From Syngnathus acus (lineage: Eukaryota > Chordata > Actinopteri > Syngnathiformes > Syngnathidae), in the NCBI RefSeq assembly GCF_901709675.1, contig NC_051092.1, positions 8,386,491-8,450,490 on the forward strand: a DNA stretch of 64,000 bases, in the 5' to 3' direction. A program made the position numbers and the translations under genes. Below the pieces are notes generated by a model that saw only the letters and a list, made by a program, of their open reading frames with translations, was not told the origin of the DNA and did no database searches. This document shows, piece after piece, positions 56,975 through 64,000 of this stretch; positions within the stretch are counted from its first letter, which is position 1, and every line of letters starts with the position of its first letter.

Positions 56975-57128
56975 TTATTGTATGTATTTTGTTGTTGTAT
57001 TTTTGTTTTGACGAGATTTTGGGACTTATTGGCTAACCTGGGATCTCGAGTTATCGTATTTTCGTGGTATACCATGTCGAACTGTGTTATTATGGTATGA
57101 CAATAAAAATTCCTTGAATCCTTGAAAT
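56975..57128 (+). mobile_element. 3' end of a retroposon with CCTTGAAT-type tail
   Basis: Ends TATGACAATAAAAATTCCTT then GAATCCTTGAAA. Preceded by CTGGGATCTCGAGTTATCG and a CGTATTTTCGTGGTATACC block typical of a widespread fish repeat 3' end. No coding sequence remains. Confidence 0.4.
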
Positions 57129-57937
57129 CTCAACTTCAAATATAACTTAAAGAACAATTTTGAAAATAAAGTAAAACAGGGATATAGTAAGATAAATGCA
57201 ACAAAACCATAAATCAACATAAATACCGGCTGTTCCTTCTTTGCACATGTTGTCCTCTTGGGAGCTGAGGACTGCCGCGCATAGATGGAATACACACAAA
57301 TGGATAAAAAGAGTCAAAGAAGAAAGTTGCACTTGAGCTCCATTTAATTTTTTACAGATTCGGAAGAATATGTGCTTTTGAGTAGTGATGGGGCATTTAG
57401 GGTACTTTCGCAACATTGGGTACTTTAAAACACATCGCGCCATCCCGCACATTAATCATTTTACTTTGATTATAGTGATTTAAGAGAAGCCACAACTTTT
57501 AAGAGAAGACAAAATCATCAACATCACAATTCAATTTCAAGTAATTGCCAATGCAGTTCTATCTTCCAATATTTTTTTTTTACAAACTAAGAAATGCAGG
57601 GCAAAGGACAGTATAATGTATGTACAATGTGCTGCCAAAACCAGATTGAATATGTTTTTATTGATTCCTGGGAAATAACGATCACCTACCTAATGTTTGT
57701 TGTCCTCTGATACTACCCAGGTTGCTGCCACAGGTTTCAGGAGCTGAAAGACTCCACATTGCACAGCTTGTCTGAATGGAAACTTAGGCCATGTAGCGCC
57801 CCCACCCCTTACCAACACTCACCATCTGGCCTGGTCCTTTCTGCACCATGAGAGCATGCACAGATGTAGGATGGAAATATTCCCATGCTTGGGAGCATAT
57901 GGATCACCCCTTTTTGTTTCCTTTTTCTGCAGACCAT

Positions 57938-57981
57938 AACTTTTTATCACTAGTAGTGAAACTTTTTATCACTAGTAGTGA
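57938..57981 (+). repeat. 22-base perfect tandem duplication
   Basis: The unit beginning AACTTTTTATCACTAGTAGT occurs twice back to back without change. Confidence 0.92.
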
Positions 57982-58935
57982 ATCATGTAATACAATGAAA
58001 ATTTCATCAGACTGTTGGGAGCTGGCTATCGATAGTGATCTGTAACATGATGCCCGTGTTTTGAAATCATCGCACCAAAAGGGGGTTGGTCATAGATTTA
58101 ATTCACAGTGTCTGACAGTCGAGTGAGGACACGTTTCGTCAATGTAGCAAAATGTGAACATATATAAAATATGAAGATTAGATTTCTCCCCCTTCTTGCA
58201 TGTGAGACTGACAAAAAGAGTGAATATTTGATGGAAAAATATTTAGGAAGCCTGAGAGCTCAAAGGGTGACATTGTGATTTGAGGTGGCTAAGAGAGCAC
58301 ACATGATGGGTGATGGTAAAGAGCCCAGTGACCACCGTGGTGGACTACAGCCTGTTGTGGGGCTGCCAGTCCCATCTGTCTACGTTCACATCACCTTTGT
58401 CGAACACAGAGAAAGAGACATAAAATAGCATTGAAGAGAGAGTAAATTAACCCTTGAATGGCCGACAAGTTGACATCATGGCCGCATATGTGATTTTAAT
58501 AGCACAGGGGGAGTGTACAAGTTTGAGTATGAAAGCCTGGAAAAGATCGATCACTGATATATAACATGGGCAATGTGCATGTGTCTTCAACTGGATGTTA
58601 CACGTCTCAGGAGTCGTTTACGCTCTGCCCTGATCAAAGTGGCTCATTCTTTCTTGACACAAAACAAATGTTCAACATTAAAGGTGTGCCTTGTGCTTCC
58701 AGTCATCTCATTTGCCTAGGACCAAGAAGTACTGTGTTTGTTTCTGGGGAAAGGCTGTGTTGTAACAGTTAAAAGCCAAGTGAAGTTGGCCAAATATCTA
58801 AGTCTACACTTAGGGGAAAACCATGCTCAAGTGCAATGGTCTACCAAGTTTGCAAAGTAAACAAGTGAATGGCCAGAGGTCAGCCAGTGTGCGGAAATAG
58901 GGTTAGTATTGTATTGCATTGCGCATTGCATAGGG

Positions 58936-59460
58936 CAGTGTTTCCCAACCTTTTTTCATTCACGGCACACCTTTTCATAGGAAAAAATCTCGAGGCACAC
59001 CACCAACAAAAAATCAGTTAAGTGTTACACCAGCTTCTATATTAAAATCAGTTATATTACAACAAAAGACGTAAAGTTCTATTCCTATATATGTATGGAG
59101 AGTCGAATAATTGAATAAAAATAAATACTAAATATTCTTTAAATTGTATTTCTTTTGTAAATGAAAGTTTTTGAAAAAAAGATTTTAGACAGTGTATGGA
59201 ATAAACTATTGAAAGTGATTGTGATCAAAATCCAAAAGAATCAATATGGCTTTGTTTACTGTTTTAGACTTTTAAAGACGCTCTGCTGTTCTGACAGCGG
59301 CTGAGTGGCTATCACAGTCGAGGTGTCTCGATTTGACTGTGTATTTTACGTTGGTGAAAAATGAACAATCCAGGTTCTCCCAGGTGCTCTCATATCCATC
59401 GGACCAAAAACGCACCACATAGTCCGTCATAGTGTCACCGTTAGTAAAAGCACACAGCAA
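58936..59460. mobile_element. hAT-like element, one end only
   Basis: Starts CAGTGTTTCCCAACCTTTTT followed by TCATTCACGGCACACC, the usual terminus of a common fish hAT repeat. I could not find the matching right end in the window, so the element is truncated, or interrupted by the adjacent LINE. The right boundary is arbitrary. Confidence 0.4.
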
Positions 59461-59461
59461 C

Positions 59462-59483
59462 TAGTGATGTGCATTCCAGTTCT
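59462..59483. repeat. left part of a repeat split by the LINE
   Basis: TAGTGATGTGCATTCCAGTT then CTT. Together with the sequence resuming at about 63121 it resembles a common fish repeat in which 'gcattccagttctttt' is directly followed by 'agtgaactgaa'. Confidence 0.4.
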
Positions 59484-62400
59484 TTTAGTTTAGTTTAGTT
59501 TAGTTTATTGTTTAGCACATATTATTATAACAAATAACAGTGCAGGGAGGGAGACGAAGCCTAGGGCTTGTAAGGAGCTCCACTCCTGTATAATCAAAGT
59601 GCACAACAAACAAAGTGCTGTGACATCAAATATTATTCAAGTGTTTAAGAAAGAAAAAAAATAATAATAATATATATATATATATATATAAATGAATAAA
59701 CATCAATGAATAAACACAAGCATAACTAGCTAAATATTAAATCGTCATATTTATATATGCATATATACGAAAGTGAACGTATACATACATAAACAAATAC
59801 ACTATACAAAATGAGAAACAAGAGAAACAAAATTTGACACTTTAGTGATGTTGAAACAATCAAAAAACACCAGGTAAGAAAATAGCTGAGCGGAAGCAGA
59901 AGAACTGCAAACAGAAAATAACAAAACAAGGAAGAATCAGGGTATAAATAGTGGTTTAAGTTGATGTTCTTAGTATGGATCAGCTGAGTGCGGTGGAGTA
60001 ATTTTGGACTGGTAGGATCATGAGTGGAGAAGGTGGTGTTTCAGGTGCTTTCTAAAAGCAACCTGTGAAGATATGGATCGAATATGGATTGGTAGCTCAT
60101 TCCAGAGTGAGGGCCCTCTAAAATGGATATTGTATTGATGGCGTGATGTTCGACAGGACGGTGGGTGGAGATTGTCCCCCTGTCTTGTAGGATAAGAATG
60201 TAATTCCGATACAAATGCGAAGAAATTATGAAAAGTGGCTGGAAGACAGTGTTTCCTGTATATATATTTATGGGTGAGTAGACAGGTTTGATGAATATTT
60301 ACTTTATCAATTGGCAGTAATGAATAGTTTCTAAACAATGGTGCCGATGGTTCATATCTATTTGAAAAAGAGATCATTTTTAGGAACTTCTTTTGTATGA
60401 TGAGTAATTTGCTGAGGTATGTTGGATATGTAGCTGCCCAGACTATGTTGCAGTAATTGAGTAAAGGAAAGAGGAAACTATAATACAGAGTGAGATGAGC
60501 AGACGGATGGACCAAGGGACAAACTTTTCGTAAGATACCTAGCGTTTTCATGGATCTTTTGCAAACCAAATCAATGTGTTCAGACCAGTTTAAGTGTTTA
60601 TCTACTATAACTCCTAGGAATTTAGTGCTAGTAACTTGATGGATTTCGTTATTATTTATGTAAATTTTGGCCTGTTCTTTGGGGTAAGATTTATTTATAT
60701 TGCAGAAGATCATGAAGTTACATTTGTTTATATTGAGTGACAACTTATTTATTTTGAACCATTTTGTAACAGCGTGCAACTCAGTATTCACACGTGCAAT
60801 GAGGAAATTAAAATCCTCGTGGGTGGCAATGAGATTGGTATCATCCGCAAATAACAAAGGAAGAAAATTTGAACAAGACATGGAAAAATCATTTATGTAC
60901 ACCAAAAATAATAGAGGACCCAATATTGAGCCCTGCGGGACCCCAAATAGTATTTTAGATCTGTTGGAAGAACAACCATTTATATATACATATTGTTCTC
61001 TGTTGGCGAGATAGTTTGTGAACCATTTCAGGGCAGAATCGTTCACTCCATATCTCTCTAGCTTAGCGATGAGGATCTTATGGTCGACAGTATCAAATGC
61101 TTTGCTTAAATCTAGAAAGACACCAAGAGCGAATTTCTTATTGTCAAGAGCCGTTGAGATGTGGTTGGCAAGCTGAAGCAGTGCATGCTCAGTAGAAAAC
61201 TTTTTGCGGAAACCGTATTGATGTTTATAGAGAATATTGTTTGTTTCTAGGTGCTTTGCCAATCTTGAGTAAACCAGTTTTTCTAGAATCTTGGAGAAGC
61301 AAGGAAGTACGGATATAGGTCGATAATTACCATATTCATTAGTCTCACCAGCTTTGAAGATAGGAATGACTTTAGCAATTTTTAATTCTTGGGGTACAAT
61401 GCCAAATTTTAAAGATAAGGAGAAAATGTGTGTTAGTGGAATTATTATTGAATGAATAATTTTCTTAATAAGTATGCTTCTGATCTCATCATGGCCAGGG
61501 GCCGAGTTTTTCAAGCTCATGACGATGTTGTAAACTTCCTCAACACTAGGAGGGTCAAGAATGGAGAGTGAAGGAAACTGCCCTTTAATAAGGCAACAGG
61601 GGCTTGTATCAGAGGTTGAGAAGCTAGATGCCAAGGTAGCGCCAACATTTACAAAGAAATCATTGAAACCATTAGAAATATCTATTGGGTTTGAATGAGC
61701 TCTATTCTTCCCCAGCATCTCATTTGGGGTCGATGTTTTTGATTTCTTGCGATGTAATAAATGGTTGATAAGATTCCACGTTGTTTTGATGTCACCGGAG
61801 GCTTGTGTAAATTTATCAGCATAGTAAGTTTGTTTGGTTTTCCTTAGTAAAGCTGTAAATCTGTTTTTATATTTCTTGTATGTTTCTATATTTATAGGGA
61901 TGGGATTTGCAATAGATTTTCTATATAGTTTATTTTTTTTACGTGAAGATTTTTTTAGTTCATCCGTTATCCATGGTTTCCCCTTAGAGTTATTTTTACG
62001 ACTAGAAGTTAAAGGAAAGGAGAACTCTAATGCATTTGTGAGTATTGTTAGAAGGGAGTGATAGGCTTTGTTGACATCTTGCAACAGGATAACCTCATCC
62101 CATGACACAGAGCTGATGATAGATATAAAAGATACCATGTTTTTCTCAGTAAATTTGCGGAATTTCATTTGATCTCCAATATGATCTTTGATTTCAGGAC
62201 TACTATCATTGTGGATGAGATGGAAGACAGGTAGATGGTCGGATACATCACAGATCAAAAGGCCAGATGTTATCTTGTAGTCTAGAGAATTAAATAGGAT
62301 ATTGTCTATGAGAGTGGCCGTTGAGCTTGTGATCCTGGAGGGTTTGTTGATAAGAGGGAAAAAGTTTCTGGAATATAATGTATTAAGGAAGTCTGCTGTA

Positions 62401-63116
62401 TGTGACTGCTTAGATTCAAGCAAATTAATATTATAGTCACCAAGTAAGACACATAATTTGTTTTCTTTGTTTATAATTTCTAGAGTAGAGTCGAGGGCTT
62501 CATTGAAGGTGATTTTATCAGAGTCTGGTGGTCTATATATACATCCAATTATCACATTTTTGTTGTTTATAAGTGAGCAAGAGGAGAGTTCTATAAACAC
62601 AGATTCTACTACAGTCATGTCAAAATTGACACTTAAATCCTTTCTGGGAGAGAAATTTAAGTTATCAATCACATACAGTGAGACTCCTCCACCTTGCTTG
62701 TTTGGTCTACAGGAATGTATAGGAGTGTAGTGAGAGAGAGGATAGCTAGATGTATTATCAACCATCCAAGTTTCAGTAAGAGCTATTACTGAAAAAGAAT
62801 GTGTTAAGGTTGATAAATAGGTTTTTAGACCATCATAATTTTTAGAGATACTCCGTACATTGAAGTGGACAGTGGAGAATACATTTGTTTGGCAGTGGCC
62901 AGGAGGAGTATTGGAGGAGTATTGCACAGTTTGTTAAACATATCTTCAGAAAAATATTCACATGACATTTCAACAGATTTTAAGGGAGTGTAATTTGTAT
63001 CTGGGTTAAGGAAGGACTCATAGATACCAGCATTAGCATTCTCTAGGTCAAATGAATTAAATAGTAAAGAGTCAAGATTCGGTGGGACAGAAATTCATTC
63101 GGTGGGACAGAAATTC
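59484..63116 (-). mobile_element. non-LTR retrotransposon (LINE), CR1/L2/Rex1-like, near full length but possibly 5'-truncated
   Basis: Runs right to left. It has an upstream open stretch (about 63106-62925), the endonuclease/reverse-transcriptase frame (62927-60018), a 3' UTR of about 500 bases with a TA run (59661-59690), and a tail of CTAAA units (59507-59484, TTTAG on the + strand). A short repeat tail instead of poly(A) fits the CR1/L2/Rex1 part of the Jockey superfamily. Two tandem duplications mark the 5' region: 20 bp (63077-63116) and 11 bp (62902-62923). Target duplication is unclear: CAGTTCTTTTA at 59477 versus CAGTTTTA at 63123. Confidence 0.85.
60018..62927 (-). CDS. LINE ORF2-like protein: apurinic endonuclease plus reverse transcriptase
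   Basis: A 969-codon frame without internal stops. The endonuclease occupies about residues 18-235: HFNVRSI (N23), LTETW (E52), YRPPDS, LGDYN (D164, N166) and SDH (229-231) supply the usual catalytic set. The reverse transcriptase spans about 480-780: NYRPIS (534-539), FLDLSKAFDTVDH (604-616), GVPQGSILGPLLF, the catalytic FADD (693-696) and FLGV (770-773). A C-terminal region with HSYPTR and SLWNELP follows, standard for Jockey-superfamily LINEs. The frame opens at GTG, with TAA at 62934-62936 just upstream; the first in-frame ATG is codon 55 (62763-62765), inside the endonuclease. The protein would nick target DNA and prime cDNA synthesis there, but this copy probably cannot start normally. 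Confidence 0.9.
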   Translation of the reverse strand: MQYSSNTPPGHCQTNVFSTVHFNVRSISKNYDGLKTYLSTLTHSFSVIALTETWMVDNTSSYPLSHYTPIHSCRPNKQGGGVSLYVIDNLNFSPRKDLSVNFDMTVVESVFIELSSCSLINNKNVIIGCIYRPPDSDKITFNEALDSTLEIINKENKLCVLLGDYNINLLESKQSHTADFLNTLYSRNFFPLINKPSRITSSTATLIDNILFNSLDYKITSGLLICDVSDHLPVFHLIHNDSSPEIKDHIGDQMKFRKFTEKNMVSFISIISSVSWDEVILLQDVNKAYHSLLTILTNALEFSFPLTSSRKNNSKGKPWITDELKKSSRKKNKLYRKSIANPIPINIETYKKYKNRFTALLRKTKQTYYADKFTQASGDIKTTWNLINHLLHRKKSKTSTPNEMLGKNRAHSNPIDISNGFNDFFVNVGATLASSFSTSDTSPCCLIKGQFPSLSILDPPSVEEVYNIVMSLKNSAPGHDEIRSILIKKIIHSIIIPLTHIFSLSLKFGIVPQELKIAKVIPIFKAGETNEYGNYRPISVLPCFSKILEKLVYSRLAKHLETNNILYKHQYGFRKKFSTEHALLQLANHISTALDNKKFALGVFLDLSKAFDTVDHKILIAKLERYGVNDSALKWFTNYLANREQYVYINGCSSNRSKILFGVPQGSILGPLLFLVYINDFSMSCSNFLPLLFADDTNLIATHEDFNFLIARVNTELHAVTKWFKINKLSLNINKCNFMIFCNINKSYPKEQAKIYINNNEIHQVTSTKFLGVIVDKHLNWSEHIDLVCKRSMKTLGILRKVCPLVHPSAHLTLYYSFLFPLLNYCNIVWAATYPTYLSKLLIIQKKFLKMISFSNRYEPSAPLFRNYSLLPIDKVNIHQTCLLTHKYIYRKHCLPATFHNFFAFVSELHSYPTRQGDNLHPPSCRTSRHQYNIHFRGPSLWNELPIHIRSISSQVAFRKHLKHHLLHS

Positions 63117-63120
63117 ACCG

Positions 63121-63385
63121 TTCAGTTTTAAGTGAACTGAACCTTTAGAATCAGTTCATTCAAAAGATTCGTTCAAATGATTCCCCCCCACCCCACACAC
63201 ACAAACACGCACACACTGAACAGGAAGTTGCGTCACTGACTCGTCTCGTTCGTGAACGGGAAATTACGTTACGTAAAGTCCCTCCTCCATCTATCGCTCG
63301 CTGCTGATTAGTCGAGTGAGATTCACGAGTGACAAGCATTCGCTTGTGAGATACTCCATAAAACCATGTTCATTCCGGGAAATGT
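63121..63385. repeat. right part of the repeat split by the LINE, with unclassified flank
   Basis: AAGTGAACTGAACCTTTAGA and TCATTCAAAAGATTCGTTCA are characteristic of the same repeat as 59462-59483. A C-rich/CA segment (63183-63215) and unique-looking sequence follow up to the tRNA-like element. Confidence 0.4.
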
Positions 63386-63392
63386 GAGCGAG

Positions 63393-63463
63393 GCTTCCAT
63401 AGTGTAGTGGTTAGTTCTCTGGGCTCTCACCCCAGCGACACGGGTTCGAATCTCAGTGGGGCC
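63393..63463 (+). tRNA. tRNA-Glu(CTC)-like sequence, probably a pseudogene or SINE head
   Basis: 71 bases fold roughly as a tRNA: A-box TAGTGTAGTGG, anticodon stem CTGGG/CCCAG with loop CTCTCAC (anticodon CTC, glutamate), and B-box GGTTCGAATCT. The acceptor stem GCTTCCA/TGGGGCC pairs with one C-C mismatch and two G-T pairs. The T-stem has two mismatches. No TTTT terminator follows directly; the next bases are TAAAAAATTTATTATAG. The decay and missing terminator point to a pseudogene or retroposon head, although Pol III boxes are still recognisable. Confidence 0.55.
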
Positions 63464-63540
63464 TAAAAAATTTATTATAGAAAATTTGCAACACAGTTGC
63501 TCGTGTACTGCCCCATATAACCATACACCTACCTAAAGCT

Positions 63541-64000
63541 TAGGGTTAGTTTTAGGGCTAGGGTTAGAGCTGGAGTTAGGGTTAGAGCTAGGGTTGGGCT
63601 AGGGTTAGGGTTAGAGCTGGAGCTAGGGTTAGAGCTAGGGTAAGGGTTAGAGCTAGGGTTAGAGGTTAGAGTTAGAGTTAGAGCTGGAGCTAGGGTTAGG
63701 TTTAGAGCTAGGGTTAGAGCTAGGGTTAGGGTTAGAGCTAGGGTTAGGGTTAGAGCTACGGTTAGAGCTAGGGTTAGGGCTAGGGTTAGGGTTAGAGCTA
63801 GAGCTAGGGTTTGGGTTAGAGCTACGGTTAGAGCTAGGGTTAGGGTTAGAGCTAGGGTTAGGGTTAGAGGTTAGAGCTGGAGCTAGGGTTTGGGGTTAGG
63901 TTTAGAGCTAGGGTTAGAGCTAGAGCTAGGGTTAGGGTTAGGGTTAGAGCTAGGGTTAGGGTTAGAGGTTAGGGTTAGAGCTTGAGCTAGGGTTTGGGGT
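63541..64000 (+). repeat. telomere-like hexamer array, GGGTTA interspersed with GAGCTA variants
   Basis: Almost the whole stretch parses into six-base units: GGGTTA (vertebrate telomere unit), GAGCTA, GAGCTG, GGGCTA, CGGTTA, GGGTTT and GGTTTA, with occasional seven-base GAGGTTA. Register is kept across variants. GAGGTTA landmarks at 63662, 63867 and 63965 are followed by related unit orders, hinting at a higher-order repeat of about 100 bases. The array continues past the window. Confidence 0.9.

Larger units (their letters stand above)
37541..58935. other. intergenic region, no gene recognised
   Basis: About 21 kb downstream of ldlrad3 in which no frame on either strand carries a recognisable domain, and no chain of exons could be assembled. 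It contains the duplication at 37858-38148, repeat relics at 39960, 42050, 45060, 48425, 51652 and 56975, TA runs (around 40766 and 50910), polypurine stretches (about 45930-46050, 55560-55760), and GC-richer unique-looking patches at about 39280-39560, 42500-43300, 46960-47260, 48885-49085 and 55270-55520. A distant exon or a non-coding RNA could be missed by eye. Confidence 0.55.

Overview
The window is nuclear DNA from a teleost fish, probably a percomorph. The evidence is one recognisable vertebrate gene split into short exons with GT-AG introns, AT-rich introns, long (CA)n/(GT)n runs, and several high-copy fish repeat families: a tRNA-derived SINE with an (ATGG)n tail, hAT-type and TACCGTA-type palindromic elements, a CR1/L2/Rex1-like LINE, and telomere-like hexamers. 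The species cannot be fixed from this sequence. There is no prokaryotic operon, CRISPR array or phage.

The only conventional protein-coding gene I can support is ldlrad3 (low-density lipoprotein receptor class A domain-containing protein 3) on the + strand. Five coding exons were placed by joining reading frames at splice sites: 5849-5995, 10177-10302, 11466-11600, 33168-33564 and 34436-34607. They encode 324 full or split residues: three LDLa modules, a transmembrane helix and a cytoplasmic tail with two PPxY motifs. The first exon (start codon and signal peptide) is not visible and probably lies upstream of base 1. Introns 2 to 5 are about 4.2, 1.2, 21.6 and 0.9 kb.

Layout: 1-5848 intron 1 (partial); 5849-34607 ldlrad3 exons 2-6; 34608 to about 37.5 kb probable 3' UTR, carrying a hAT-type element with a perfect 8-bp target duplication; about 37.5-58.9 kb intergenic DNA with no gene I recognise, only repeat relics and a few GC-rich, unique-looking patches; 58.9-63.4 kb a nest of mobile elements, including a minus-strand LINE with a 969-codon endonuclease/reverse-transcriptase frame; 63393-63463 a tRNA-Glu(CTC)-like sequence; 63541-64000 a telomere-like hexamer array that runs off the end.

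Most other open frames are chance frames in AT-rich or low-complexity DNA. The points most worth checking are the telomere-variant array, the LINE frame broken by an 11-bp duplication, a signal-peptide-like frame reading into ldlrad3 exon 2, two tandem splice acceptors, the hAT insertion in the 3' UTR, and three elements that share one terminal motif.
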